64,000 bases of DNA from the NCBI RefSeq assembly GCF_000214355.1, contig NC_015577.1, positions 2,843,389 through 2,907,388 on the forward strand, in the 5' to 3' direction. The DNA comes from Leadbettera azotonutricia ZAS-9 (GTDB taxonomy: Bacteria; Spirochaetota; Spirochaetia; Treponematales; Breznakiellaceae). The notes under the pieces are model-generated. The model had not been told where the DNA came from. It made no database searches and saw nothing but the letters and a program-made list of their open reading frames with translations. Position numbers and translations under genes: made by a program. This document shows, piece by piece, positions 1-8,356 of this stretch. Numbering within the stretch: the stretch's first letter is position 1; each line of letters starts with the position of its first letter.

Positions 1-1
1 T

Positions 2-21
2 CATATTTATTTCCACCTCCT
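2..21 (-). promoter_or_regulatory. Possible RBS and start codon of a gene leaving the left edge
   Basis: On the minus strand an AGGAGG (complement of 16-21) is followed 11 bases later by ATG (complement of 2-4). It lies just past the cfpA terminator. Only one codon is inside the window, so the gene cannot be identified and the spacing is a little long for a ribosome site. Confidence 0.3.
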
Positions 22-23
22 AG

Positions 24-52
24 AAAAAACGCCCCCGGCTCCGGGGGCGTTT
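24..52 (-). terminator. Rho-independent terminator of cfpA
   Basis: A perfect inverted repeat, AAACGCCCCCGG (27-38) against CCGGGGGCGTTT (41-52), is followed on the minus strand by six T residues (complement of 24-29). It lies 29 bases past the cfpA stop codon. Strong GC stem plus U-run is the classic intrinsic terminator layout. Confidence 0.9.
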
Positions 53-80
53 CGGCAAATAATCAACCGATTATATTAAC

Positions 81-2117
81 TTATACTTCTTTAAGGGCTG
101 CGCCACTGTCCGCGGCTTTCTGCCCTCGGCGTCCAGGCTTGGCATCAACTGCTCCGCTCTTGCCTGGCTTCCGACCCCTCTTGGCAGGGGCCGCAATAGC
201 CTTAGGCTTAGCCTCGGTCACGCTGGCAGGGCTATCAGAATTGAGCACATCCAGGTACGCGTTTTCGGCAGCAGGCTTGTCATCCGATGTGGAGGAGAAG
301 GACTGGTTAATGTCTTCCCGTACCGTTGACCGGCGGCGGCTGAAGGATGCAAAAGCTGCATCCTGGAAGCCCTTGGATACACCATGGAGGAACTCGTTGA
401 GCACGTTCGCCATAGCGTCGAGGGTCGCCTTCTTCCTCTTGATGGAAGTAATATCCACGTCCAAAAGAATACCCGGCTGCAGATGGTAGGGATTGATCGC
501 GTATTCGAAGCGATAGTACTCCCTCTCCAGGAAGGAGAGGCGATCTTCCATAACCCTTCTTTCGATGGGATAAAGATAATCGTACATTTGCTTCATCTTG
601 TTACGCATAAGGATAATCCGCTGGCGGATCCTGTCTTTTTCGTAAATGTAGGTGCGGTTGGAGCGTTCCACTTCGGTTTCACCGGCCCTGATAAAGGAAA
701 TCTCGTCCCATACCTTGGCAATGTCTTCGTACAGGGGCTCGCCGGTCTTGGATTTGATGAGTTTCTGCACCCGGGGCTTAACCTTTTTGGCCAGATCGTC
801 AAAGTCGTTGACCTTGAAGGAAGATTTGGAATCCTGGTAGATGACTTCGAGTATGTCCCAGATGTGCTGGACTTCGGTTTCGAAGCTCTTCATCTGCACA
901 TCATAGGCTTTGCGATCTTCGTTAAGCTGGGCATTGTCGAAATAGCGGAGCTTAATCTGATAGCGCTCGTCGGGGAGGTTCGCCACATCAGTGTCCTCAT
1001 ATTCCCGGATGTTGACTTCACGGGCGTTCTTGAGGTTTTCGATGTACTGATAGCCCATCTTGGATGTGTCCAGAATGGAGGTAATGGAGTTGATGGCGGT
1101 ATTGAAGCCCCGGTTGCGGATATTCTCGATGTCCACAATCTTCTTGATGTTTTCCCGAATATTCATCTGATCGAAACTCTCGGGGTCGATTTCGGCCCTA
1201 AGGTCATTGATCTTTTCCATAATGGTTTTGGCCACGATGGAATAACGCTTCGATTTGGGATCGTCAATCTTGTCATCAGTGAAGCTCTCGACCTGTCCGA
1301 TCTTGCTGAAGAGGATCTCGCTGTCCGAGAATTCTTCGAGGCCCTGATCCACCCTTTCGTCTTTGACGCTTTCGATGGCATGGTCAATGGAATCCACAAT
1401 ATGCTTGCCGAGGAGATCCTTGATGAGATATTCGACAGTTACCTGGTAGTGGAAAATAGGGGAAATAAGTTCCGAGTCAAGGATGTTGACCGAGAGTTTT
1501 ACATCGGAAACGGTCTTGGGCTTGGAAAGGTTGTCCTTGAATGCGCATTTCACGATGGAATAGGCGTTCTCGCCCCGGACAAAGGCACCGGTATCGGTCT
1601 TTTGACGGAGTATGCTATTGGTATGGGTTTCCAGCTCATTGACGCCCCTCTGGATATGACCCTGAAGGTGGCCGTACATGTTGACCATTGATTTTTCGAT
1701 TTCACCGGTGTTGAACTTGTCGGCGCCGCCAACGGCGTCGAGGAGGTCGGCAATCTCTTTGGGGGTATACCGGGCAAGGACTTTGGTTTCTTCCTTGTCG
1801 ATAAAGTTCCTCACCTTCTTCACCATCTCATCTTCACTCGTTACCATGTAACGATTGAACATGTTCTGATAATTCTGGTTGAAGTAGTTGTACAACTTCT
1901 CTTTGAGGCCGCCCATTACATCAAGGCGTTCGAGAACGTCCTTGGGCAGGCGGGCGGTTAAATGATGGATGACCTTGTTGGTCTCCTCTTCCAGAAGTTG
2001 GTTAACTTCATTCTGCTGATCCCGGTATTCCTGTGCTAATGAGTTCCGCGACCCTACGGCGCTGGGCTTCTCAGGATGGAACACGTTAGGGCTCTTGGGC
2101 AGGTCAATGGCTCCCAT
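81..2117 (-). CDS. cfpA: Cytoplasmic filament protein A
   Basis: 678 residues, the length I recall for treponemal CfpA, the subunit of the ribbon-like filaments that run under the inner membrane along the cell body and are needed for normal division and shape in treponemes. There is no signal peptide; the protein is highly charged and largely helical with long heptad-like stretches (about residues 290-570), as expected of a filament former. The ATG has an AAGGAG ribosome site and a good promoter. The last roughly 50 residues are a low-complexity Ala/Lys/Arg/Pro/Gly tail with basic clusters such as KRGRKPGK and PGRRGQK, reminiscent of AT-hooks. Neighbouring homologues of Tp0750 and Tp0751 match the T. 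pallidum setting of cfpA (Tp0748). Identification rests on recognition of family, length and neighbourhood. Confidence 0.9.
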   Translation of the reverse strand: MGAIDLPKSPNVFHPEKPSAVGSRNSLAQEYRDQQNEVNQLLEEETNKVIHHLTARLPKDVLERLDVMGGLKEKLYNYFNQNYQNMFNRYMVTSEDEMVKKVRNFIDKEETKVLARYTPKEIADLLDAVGGADKFNTGEIEKSMVNMYGHLQGHIQRGVNELETHTNSILRQKTDTGAFVRGENAYSIVKCAFKDNLSKPKTVSDVKLSVNILDSELISPIFHYQVTVEYLIKDLLGKHIVDSIDHAIESVKDERVDQGLEEFSDSEILFSKIGQVESFTDDKIDDPKSKRYSIVAKTIMEKINDLRAEIDPESFDQMNIRENIKKIVDIENIRNRGFNTAINSITSILDTSKMGYQYIENLKNAREVNIREYEDTDVANLPDERYQIKLRYFDNAQLNEDRKAYDVQMKSFETEVQHIWDILEVIYQDSKSSFKVNDFDDLAKKVKPRVQKLIKSKTGEPLYEDIAKVWDEISFIRAGETEVERSNRTYIYEKDRIRQRIILMRNKMKQMYDYLYPIERRVMEDRLSFLEREYYRFEYAINPYHLQPGILLDVDITSIKRKKATLDAMANVLNEFLHGVSKGFQDAAFASFSRRRSTVREDINQSFSSTSDDKPAAENAYLDVLNSDSPASVTEAKPKAIAAPAKRGRKPGKSGAVDAKPGRRGQKAADSGAALKEV

Positions 2118-2162
2118 GTTAAGACTCCTTATAAAAGAAATTTTTTTTCTAGCTCTGTAAAC

Positions 2163-2191
2163 ATTCTACACAACACTTTCCAGTTTAGCAA
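2163..2191 (-). promoter_or_regulatory. cfpA promoter
   Basis: On the minus strand TTGCTA (complement of 2186-2191) and TAGAAT (complement of 2163-2168) are separated by exactly 17 bases, matching sigma-70 consensus at 4/6 and 5/6 positions. Predicted transcription start lies near 2156, giving a leader of about 39 bases that carries the AAGGAG ribosome site. Confidence 0.65.
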
Positions 2192-2240
2192 TAGTTAAAG
2201 GAAAATGTAAAGCCTTTTTTGCATTTTTCTTGCGATCTTG

Positions 2241-2269
2241 TTCCAATTCTAAAAGAAATGTGATATAAT
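2241..2269 (+). promoter_or_regulatory. Promoter of the vWA / DHH / pallilysin-related operon
   Basis: A perfect TATAAT (2264-2269) lies 7 bases before the ATG at 2277. The best -35 at 17-base spacing is a weak TTCCAA (2241-2246). No Shine-Dalgarno sequence is present, so transcription would start at or next to the A of the ATG: a probable leaderless mRNA. Confidence 0.5.
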
Positions 2270-2276
2270 ATCAAGT

Positions 2277-2852
2277 ATGAAGGCAATCATACGAAGAAAA
2301 ATTTTTATCGTTTGGACGTTCCTCGTCTTCCTTATGCCGGGCCTCCTCCATGCCGCAGACAAGCGCAGCCTCCCCCTGGACTTGTTTCTCATCGTAGACG
2401 GCTCCTCCATGCTGGCAAACGACAAAAATGACGCCATCTCCTGGCTGAGCCGGGAGTTCATCGACCGCATTTTAGTTGAGGGCGACACCCTGAATATCTG
2501 GTCTGCCGGAGACAAAGCCCGGCTCGTCTATACCGAAACTATCGGGGCCAAAAAAGACGCAGCCAAGGATACGCTTAAAACCCTTTCCACATCCGGGAAA
2601 AGTTCGGACTTTATAGGCGCCTTAAGGGAAGCCGCTGCCAAGGCGGGGCCCCAGGACGGCAAGCGCCTCAAGGTAACCCTGCTGGTCACCGGTTCTGCCG
2701 AAGCCTTTGCCCCTGCCCTCGAAGGCGCCGGCGCAAGCCTTTTGCGCTGGTCAAGGTTTGAAGAATCCTCCCGCTGGCAGGCCCTCATGGTGGCGCCGGG
2801 CATTGGGGACAAGGTACGCAGGGCGGCCGCTGCCTATATGAGCGGGGTCTAG
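2277..2852 (+). CDS. Exported vWA-like protein, Tp0750 homologue
   Basis: 191 residues. A signal peptide (about 1-26, ending LLHAA) precedes a von Willebrand factor A-like fold: LDLFLIVDGSSM at the first strand and VTLLVTGS at the later core strand. The metal-ion-dependent adhesion site is degenerate: DGSSM replaces DxSxS, and no Asp follows the later VTG. It is first in an operon with the DHH and pallilysin-related genes and diverges from cfpA. In T. pallidum Tp0750 is a vWA-like protein co-transcribed with pallilysin Tp0751 and linked to host interaction and Ca binding; here the intact locus with an imperfect metal site suggests an ancestral envelope role. No Shine-Dalgarno precedes the ATG. 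Confidence 0.7.
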   Translation: MKAIIRRKIFIVWTFLVFLMPGLLHAADKRSLPLDLFLIVDGSSMLANDKNDAISWLSREFIDRILVEGDTLNIWSAGDKARLVYTETIGAKKDAAKDTLKTLSTSGKSSDFIGALREAAAKAGPQDGKRLKVTLLVTGSAEAFAPALEGAGASLLRWSRFEESSRWQALMVAPGIGDKVRRAAAAYMSGV

Positions 2853-2861
2853 CGTTCTTTA

Positions 2862-3842
2862 ATGCAGGAAGAGATTTTTGAGTTCCTGAAACGCCATTCA
2901 TCCCTGGTTTTAACCACCCATGAAGGGCCGGACGCTGATGGCTTGGGGGCGGAAATTGTTTTTTCCCAGATTTGCCGGGAAATGGGCAAAAAGATCCGTA
3001 TTATTAATTCGGGTCCTACCCCTGAACGCTTCGTTTTTATCGATCCCAACGAAGAAATCGAAGTTTGGGACAAATTAAAAGAAGATATTCCAAAAAAATC
3101 CGCACTGGTGATTCTGGACACTTCGGATGAATACAATATAGGGAAGCTTAAGGAATTCATCCCCGAGGCGGCCGAAGTCTTTTTCATCGATCACCATGAG
3201 CCCAATTCCTTCAGCGCTCTCAAGGGCTATACGGACAGGACCGCATCCTCCGCCTGCGAACTCGTCGTGGAGATAGCCGCAGCAGCCGGGGTTAAGCTTA
3301 ACCTTGTCTCTGCATCGGCAGCCTATGCGGGTATTGTCTATGATTCCGGCTCCTTCGCCTATTCAAAGACCACTATCAGGACCTTCAGGGCTTCCCTTGT
3401 CCTGGTGGAAGCCGGGGTCAATCCCTACCATATCTATCACGAACTTAACGAGAGCGCATCCACTGCTTCTCTGCTTTTGCAGAGGCAGGTGCTTTCCACT
3501 TTGCGGATTTTGAACAGGGGCCGGGTAGCGGTACAGATTATGCGGAAAGAGGATCTTGATAATTCGGGCGCCTCCTTCGAAGACGCGGAACCCTTTATCA
3601 ATGTGCCTCTTAAAAGCAGGGATATCATGGTATCGGTTTTGGTGAAACAGAACCAGGAAGGCCAGGGCCGCTGTTCCCTCCGCTCCAAAGGGGAAGTGAA
3701 CGTATCGAAGATAGCCCAATCCTTTGGCGGCGGCGGCCATGTTTCCGCTGCGGGGTTCAAGAGCAAGGACAGCATAGAAGACACCCTTGCCAAAGTACTG
3801 GCAAAAATTGATAGTGTTTTGGAAACTTTGGATACACAATGA
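2862..3842 (+). CDS. DHH/DHHA1 phosphoesterase, NrnA-like
   Basis: 326 residues, cytoplasmic. The DHH superfamily metal motifs are in order: HEGPDADGLG near residue 20, LVILDTSDE near 85, FFIDHHEP (the DHH signature) near 108, and a C-terminal DHHA1 substrate-binding motif FGGGGHVSAAGF near residue 290. Family members of this size are nano-RNases and pAp phosphatases (NrnA), which degrade 2-5 nt RNAs and recycle 3'-phosphoadenosine 5'-phosphate. It starts 9 bases after the vWA gene and overlaps the next gene by 4 bases (ATGA), so it is translationally coupled. Substrate is inferred from family only; a second, more divergent DHH protein is at 49.5-50.7 kb. Confidence 0.85.
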   Translation: MQEEIFEFLKRHSSLVLTTHEGPDADGLGAEIVFSQICREMGKKIRIINSGPTPERFVFIDPNEEIEVWDKLKEDIPKKSALVILDTSDEYNIGKLKEFIPEAAEVFFIDHHEPNSFSALKGYTDRTASSACELVVEIAAAAGVKLNLVSASAAYAGIVYDSGSFAYSKTTIRTFRASLVLVEAGVNPYHIYHELNESASTASLLLQRQVLSTLRILNRGRVAVQIMRKEDLDNSGASFEDAEPFINVPLKSRDIMVSVLVKQNQEGQGRCSLRSKGEVNVSKIAQSFGGGGHVSAAGFKSKDSIEDTLAKVLAKIDSVLETLDTQ

Positions 3843-5335
3843 CACGAACCTTCCTAAAAGTTATAACCACCCTGGTTTTTGTTTTTGTCGCATTGGGAAT
3901 TGGGGTTTTGGTGGTTTTTCCTTCACTCTGGAATCCCAAAAAGGCTGATGAATACAGGCAGACCAGAATAGTCATACCCCAGGCAATGATCCCCGAAACC
4001 GGGACAGAGGAAAACATAGCCGAGCGCATGGCCCGGGAAGACCAATTGACCATCAAGGCGCCCCTGGCTGACGGCGAAATCATGGCCCTGGTTTTAAACG
4101 AGGATCTTGACGGGGATCACCAGGACGAGCAGATCGTGGCCTACCGCAACCTCCTGGAAATTGAAAGCCCTATCTATCTTACCTATATTGATTATGACGA
4201 ATCTCAAAGAGGATATAGGCGTGTCTGGAGCGCCCCCACTGCGGCAACGCGGCCGGGAACAATTTCTCTTTATACCCAGGATCTTGTGGGCGACCGGAGC
4301 ATCTGCATACTCCTCGCGGGCATGAATGGCCTGGGCGAGCATACCCTCACCATTTTCCGGAAACCCCAGGGCGACGCCGCTCCCGACTTCACCAAAATAG
4401 CAGAGCTCAGGATAGACGGCTCCATCACGGTCCGGGAGGCTGAACGAGCCCAGGCCTACCAGCTTGGCATGTCCAGAGGCGCGAGCTTCCCCATAGTGGC
4501 CTACGGCAGGGACTATGATTCCCCCAATATCATGGATCAGGTGGAAATCACCTATGCTTATAATGCGATCAACGGCCTTTACGAACAAAGCGGCATAATT
4601 CCGGTGCCAGGCACCCAAATCGAGCAGCGCAGGGTGCGCGAGCTTTTGGGGAACCCCGGGGCTTTCGAAGATTTCATCACCGGCCTCTGGTACTATATCA
4701 GCCCCCAGGGGACCATAGATTTAAAGCAGTACATCTATTTCGATCCCTCTTCGCGGGAGATAATTTTCTACGGCGACGAGACCCAGCAGGTCTTTACCTG
4801 GCAGAATTCCAGCGCCACCCGCTACGGCCTCTATGTCGCAAGCCAGAATATTTCTGTAACTACCTTGAGGCGTTCCATAGATATAGAATTGGAAACCCTG
4901 GACAGCATCAGGGTCAAGGTTTTTGAAGATGTGCGCCTCAAAATCGTCGTTAACCCTCCCTGGGATGGTTCTTATCGCAAAGCAGGGCCCATGGAAAACC
5001 GCCCAGCCGGCCAGGCCAAAGGCAGCGCCCACATCGACGCCTCCTACGACGGCTCTATCGGCAAGATACGCTTCTCCCCTGACGGCAATTACGAACTCAA
5101 CGTAGGCGGCGCCGTCAGGGCAGGCAAATACGCCTTTTTCGGCCTCGAAAACCGTGAACTCCTGGAGCTCCGTTCGGGGAGTGGGGAGCGGGAGACCTAC
5201 CTTGTCGAATCCCAGGATGCGTCAGAAGAAGGCAAAAACCGCAAGGCCCTTACCCTGCTCCGCATACGTCTGGGAGCAAGGGGCATACAGGAACTGCATG
5301 AAGGGACTATCTCGCTGACACTGGCCGGGGAATGA
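3839..5335 (+). CDS. Pallilysin-related exported protein (Tp0751 homologue)
   Basis: 498 residues, with one N-terminal hydrophobic anchor or signal (about 7-28) after MTRTFLK. The rest is extracytoplasmic and strand-rich. Residues about 275-370 contain a beta-barrel-like stretch (GLWYYISPQGTIDLKQYIYF, then ATRYGLYVASQNI) consistent with the lipocalin-like fold known for pallilysin, followed by a C-terminal extension of about 130 residues. It sits where T. pallidum keeps Tp0751 (near cfpA and Tp0750). T. pallidum pallilysin carries a HEXXH zinc motif; I find none here (nearest are GLGEHTLTIF and LHEGTIS), so proteolysis is unlikely. Its stop codon abuts the stop of the convergent SPOR gene with no gap. 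Homology is inferred from context and partial resemblance. Confidence 0.6.
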   Translation: MTRTFLKVITTLVFVFVALGIGVLVVFPSLWNPKKADEYRQTRIVIPQAMIPETGTEENIAERMAREDQLTIKAPLADGEIMALVLNEDLDGDHQDEQIVAYRNLLEIESPIYLTYIDYDESQRGYRRVWSAPTAATRPGTISLYTQDLVGDRSICILLAGMNGLGEHTLTIFRKPQGDAAPDFTKIAELRIDGSITVREAERAQAYQLGMSRGASFPIVAYGRDYDSPNIMDQVEITYAYNAINGLYEQSGIIPVPGTQIEQRRVRELLGNPGAFEDFITGLWYYISPQGTIDLKQYIYFDPSSREIIFYGDETQQVFTWQNSSATRYGLYVASQNISVTTLRRSIDIELETLDSIRVKVFEDVRLKIVVNPPWDGSYRKAGPMENRPAGQAKGSAHIDASYDGSIGKIRFSPDGNYELNVGGAVRAGKYAFFGLENRELLELRSGSGERETYLVESQDASEEGKNRKALTLLRIRLGARGIQELHEGTISLTLAGE

Positions 5336-6286
5336 TTATTCAAATACAGGGAAGGATTCAAACCCCGCGTTTTTTAGCTGCATTATGGTTGCGCCCATGC
5401 TTGATCCCGCAGGAACCATTACAGCCCAGTATTCGCTGCCGTTTACCCGGCGGCGGGTTACCTGGGGCTGGAAACCTGCCTGCTTAAGAACATCGGCCAT
5501 GGCCTGGGCGTTGGCCTCCCGTCCGAAGAGGCCGGTCTGGAGTATGCCCGGAGAACCCCCTGCCGAGATCGCGGGTTGAGGTTCGCCTCCAGAGGAGGGG
5601 GCGGTTGAAGGGGCTGCGGTCTGCGAAGATGCGGTTGCTATGGAATCGCGGCCGGGGAAAAGGAGCCATTGGGGGGTAGCGGCCTGGGCTATAGCGCCGG
5701 AGGCCATACGGGACTCGGGGCTTTGGGGGTATTCGGCCAGCAGCTTGCTTTTCCAGGAAGAAGAGCCTGAAATTTGCCAGAGGGTATAGTAGATTTCCGG
5801 CCTTTGGGCTGCATAGGCAGGATCGGCTATAAAGGGAGCCAAGGGCCGGGGATCGTTTTTTTCAAAGGCTTCAAGCTGAGCCTGGAGAAGGCGGGCCCTG
5901 GCAAGCATGCCTGGGTCCTGGTTTGAGCCAAGTATGGCGCCGACACAGGTCCCGGCTTTTTCGTATTCCCCCAAGGCGATATACATACGGCAGGCATTGA
6001 GCAGGGCTGCATCGTCCCGCCTGGATTTATCGGTGTAGGCTGCGTCATACCATGCCTGGGCGGCTTTTTCTTTATCCCCCGAGAGCTGGCTCAGCCTGGC
6101 AATGCGGACAAGGGCGTCGTGTTTTTCCATAGGGGGGGCTTTTTCAAGCTTTTCAAGTTCCGATGCCAATAAGACGCTGTTTGAAGTTGCCGGGCTCTGG
6201 GCGTCCAGAAACGGAATTGCGCCAAGAGAAAAAATGAGGATGAAGATTGGGATGAAAAAAAACGGAGTTTTGTCAGTCAATCCCAT
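5336..6286 (-). CDS. SPOR-domain exported protein with TPR-like helices
   Basis: 316 residues. A signal peptide (about 1-30, ending PFLDAQS) is followed by a helical repeat region (about 35-200) whose spacing of Ala/Leu/Tyr positions looks like TPR repeats. After a Ser/Thr/Pro/Gly linker (about 215-245) comes a C-terminal SPOR domain (about 245-316: LQTGLFGREANAQAMADVL, then YWAVMVPAG). SPOR domains bind denuded glycan strands of septal peptidoglycan, so the protein probably acts in the periplasm at division sites. It is last gene of the thiN-folD-folE2-miaB operon and overlaps the LapA-like gene by 14 bases. Confidence 0.8.
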   Translation of the reverse strand: MGLTDKTPFFFIPIFILIFSLGAIPFLDAQSPATSNSVLLASELEKLEKAPPMEKHDALVRIARLSQLSGDKEKAAQAWYDAAYTDKSRRDDAALLNACRMYIALGEYEKAGTCVGAILGSNQDPGMLARARLLQAQLEAFEKNDPRPLAPFIADPAYAAQRPEIYYTLWQISGSSSWKSKLLAEYPQSPESRMASGAIAQAATPQWLLFPGRDSIATASSQTAAPSTAPSSGGEPQPAISAGGSPGILQTGLFGREANAQAMADVLKQAGFQPQVTRRRVNGSEYWAVMVPAGSSMGATIMQLKNAGFESFPVFE

Positions 6287-6581
6287 AAGGATCGTTTTCT
6301 CCCTCTACTGCAGCATGGGATTTGCCCTTCCTTCCAAAAAACCTGGCGCCTTTGTGCGGTTTTATGGGTTCTTCAACCCGGGGCCGGGATTTCTTTAGGC
6401 CGATGATAAAGGGCACAGCACAGAGCATGCCGAAGAAAAAGGCCACAAAGGCGGTGATGAAAACCGGCAGGTCTTTGGCTGTCTGGAAACCGAAGGAAAC
6501 ATCGCACTTATTGTCCAGGTTAAGGACTATAAATGCGAGGAAAAGCGCAAATATCAGTATAAAACCTATTAAACGTCTCAT
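6273..6581 (-). CDS. LapA-like (DUF1049-type) two-TM membrane protein
   Basis: 102 residues. Two hydrophobic helices (about 4-22 and 40-63) are separated by a short NLDNKCDVSFGF turn, and a basic cytoplasmic tail follows with GLKKSRPRVEEP. This small-protein layout, with the NxxxVxF pattern between helices, is that of the LapA/YciS family linked to lipopolysaccharide assembly in enterobacteria; its role in a spirochaete lacking LPS is unknown. An AGGGG ribosome site lies 6 bases before the ATG. It lies 38 bases after miaB. Confidence 0.6.
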   Translation of the reverse strand: MRRLIGFILIFALFLAFIVLNLDNKCDVSFGFQTAKDLPVFITAFVAFFFGMLCAVPFIIGLKKSRPRVEEPIKPHKGARFFGRKGKSHAAVEGENDPYGID

Positions 6582-6619
6582 GATAACCCCTAAAAACTTC
6601 GCCTTTGGCGGAACTTCAT

Positions 6620-7966
6620 TTATCTATCAGTCAGGGTGATTTCTTTGGCCCTGAAAGTCATCCCTTTCAAATCCGACAGAACCAGATGCCCAAAATGGCC
6701 GAGCCAGGCTGCTTTGCCAGGCACAACAGCCATTTCGTCCCTTTCTGTGCGTGTTATTAATTCATCGGCATTTTTATGCGAAATTCCCTCAATTAACACC
6801 TCGGTTTCTGCCCCTAGCCTTCCCTTGAGGAGTTCGGCGGTATGCTGCTGCTGAAGCTTTATGACCCTGGCAAGACGATTGCGCTTGACACTCTCCGGGA
6901 TGCGGTTTTGGAGATCATAGGCCGCTGTCCCCTCACGGGGGTTATAGTGGTAGGTATAGGCATAGAGGAATTTTACTTCTTCCATAAGGGAGAAAGTTTC
7001 TTCCAGATCCTCCTCGGTCTCGCCGGGGAAGCCTATGAGCAAATCCGTGGAAAGGGTGAGGCCCGGCATGGCAGCCCGAAGCTCCGATACCAGCTCCAGA
7101 TAGTGTTCCCGGGTATAACGGCGGTTCATAGCCTTGAGCATGGAGTTGGAACCGTGCTGAACGCAGAGGTGAAGATGCCGGCAAAACACCTTATGCCCGG
7201 CCATGACCTGAATCGCCCTGGGTGAAAGATCCTTGGGGTGGCTGGAAAGGAAGCGCACCCAGCGTATGGGGCTTCTTTCTTTTTCAAGGTATTCGGCGAT
7301 AAGCTCAAGAAGCCCAGGGAAATCCAAAATGGTGCCAGGCACCCAATTGTACGAATTGACGTTCTGCCCCAGGAGGGTGATTTCTTTTACGCCTTTCTCG
7401 CCCACCATGCGGATTTCGTCCAGGATAGAGGCGGGGCTTCTCGAAATTTCCCTGCCCCGGACATAGGGCACTATGCAGTAGGAGCAGAAATTGTTGCACC
7501 CGTGCATGATGGGGATAAAAGCCCTGAACTGGCCCTCTTCAAGGTGGGAGGAGGAAAAAGCAAAATCCGGCTTTTCCCCTGTTTCTATTGCTTCGCGGTG
7601 CTGCTCCGCCGCTTCAAGTATGAGGGGAAAAAAAGAACGGGCTGAAGTGCCCATTACATAATCTATGGCGGGGAATTTTTCTTTGAGGCTGTCCCCAAGG
7701 CGCTGGGCAACGCAGCCTGCGATTACCAGGGTAAAAGAGGGCGCCCCCCCGGCACGGCGCTTTTTCTTGAGGGATTCGTAATGGGCAAGGCGGCCCATGA
7801 CCCGTTGTTCGGCTGTAGCCCTGACAGTGCAGGTGTTGAGAAGCACGAGGTTCGCATCTTCAGCGGATTCAGCTTCCTCCCAGCCCCGTTCCCGGGCTGC
7901 AAGCCCCAGGGCAGCGGACTCGGCTGAATTCATCTGGCAGCCATAGGTTTCAAAAAAGTATTTCAA
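6620..7966 (-). CDS. miaB: tRNA-2-methylthio-N6-dimethylallyladenosine synthase
   Basis: 448 residues, full length for MiaB, a radical-SAM methylthiotransferase that converts i6A37 to ms2i6A37 in tRNAs reading UNN codons. The N-terminal UPF0004 domain has the three Cys ligands of the auxiliary 4Fe-4S cluster (C10 in YGCQMN, C46 in LNTCTVRA, C85 in IAGCVAQ). The radical SAM motif CxxxCxxC is C157/C161/C164 (HGCNNFCSYCIVPYVRGRE), and a TRAM RNA-binding domain closes the protein (about 385-448). It begins 9 bases after the small membrane protein gene, inside the thiN operon. Confidence 0.95.
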   Translation of the reverse strand: MKYFFETYGCQMNSAESAALGLAARERGWEEAESAEDANLVLLNTCTVRATAEQRVMGRLAHYESLKKKRRAGGAPSFTLVIAGCVAQRLGDSLKEKFPAIDYVMGTSARSFFPLILEAAEQHREAIETGEKPDFAFSSSHLEEGQFRAFIPIMHGCNNFCSYCIVPYVRGREISRSPASILDEIRMVGEKGVKEITLLGQNVNSYNWVPGTILDFPGLLELIAEYLEKERSPIRWVRFLSSHPKDLSPRAIQVMAGHKVFCRHLHLCVQHGSNSMLKAMNRRYTREHYLELVSELRAAMPGLTLSTDLLIGFPGETEEDLEETFSLMEEVKFLYAYTYHYNPREGTAAYDLQNRIPESVKRNRLARVIKLQQQHTAELLKGRLGAETEVLIEGISHKNADELITRTERDEMAVVPGKAAWLGHFGHLVLSDLKGMTFRAKEITLTDR

Positions 7967-7975
7967 GGGGAGAAA

Positions 7976-8356
7976 TTATCCTCTGCTTTTAAGGCCTTTG
8001 AGAAATTTGACGCCCTTAATGATACCCATGGCAAGGAGACCCAGGGCGGTAATTCCAAGGAGGGTTCCGGCTATGGGCTTAAGGATGGGGATGCCGAACT
8101 GGAAAACCAGTTCCAGAATCCCCGCGGCGGTGAGTATCATGCCGGGCTTTTTATCTTCCGGATCTTTTGAGAGGAGGCCGCTCACACCAAAGCCGCCAAT
8201 GGCAAGTCCCATGACTATGCCCAGGAGGCGGAAACGGCCGCCTAAAATTTGCATGACCAAAAGCAAAGCGCCCCCTACGAGATTACCGATAGCGGACACG
8301 CCCTGCTTTGCCAGAACGCTTGTGGAGGTATACCCCTGCTTTTCTACATCATTCAC
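7976..8356 (-). CDS. Small integral membrane protein of unknown function
   Basis: About 126 residues from a GTG start at 8356, which I prefer because a GGGGAG ribosome site lies 7 bases upstream and the overlap with folE2 is then only 8 bases; an ATG at 8380 or 8413 would extend deeper into folE2 without a clear ribosome site. Three or four hydrophobic segments, Gly-rich (LVGGALLLVMQILGG, LLGIVMGLAIGGFGVSGLL, a stretch around FGIPILKPIAGTLLGI), are separated by a charged loop SKDPEDKKPG; a basic end KFLKGLKSRG follows. I do not recognise the family. It is coupled to folE2 and miaB. Confidence 0.65.
   Translation of the reverse strand: MNDVEKQGYTSTSVLAKQGVSAIGNLVGGALLLVMQILGGRFRLLGIVMGLAIGGFGVSGLLSKDPEDKKPGMILTAAGILELVFQFGIPILKPIAGTLLGITALGLLAMGIIKGVKFLKGLKSRG

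Noticed and set aside
384..1691. 435-codon open frame on the plus strand opposite cfpA
   Set aside because: It lies wholly antisense to a confidently identified gene, has no ribosome site and no recognisable domain; it mirrors the codon bias of cfpA.
3839..5335. Zinc protease motif HEXXH in the pallilysin-related protein
   Set aside because: Looked for and not present; only GEHTL and HEGTI occur.
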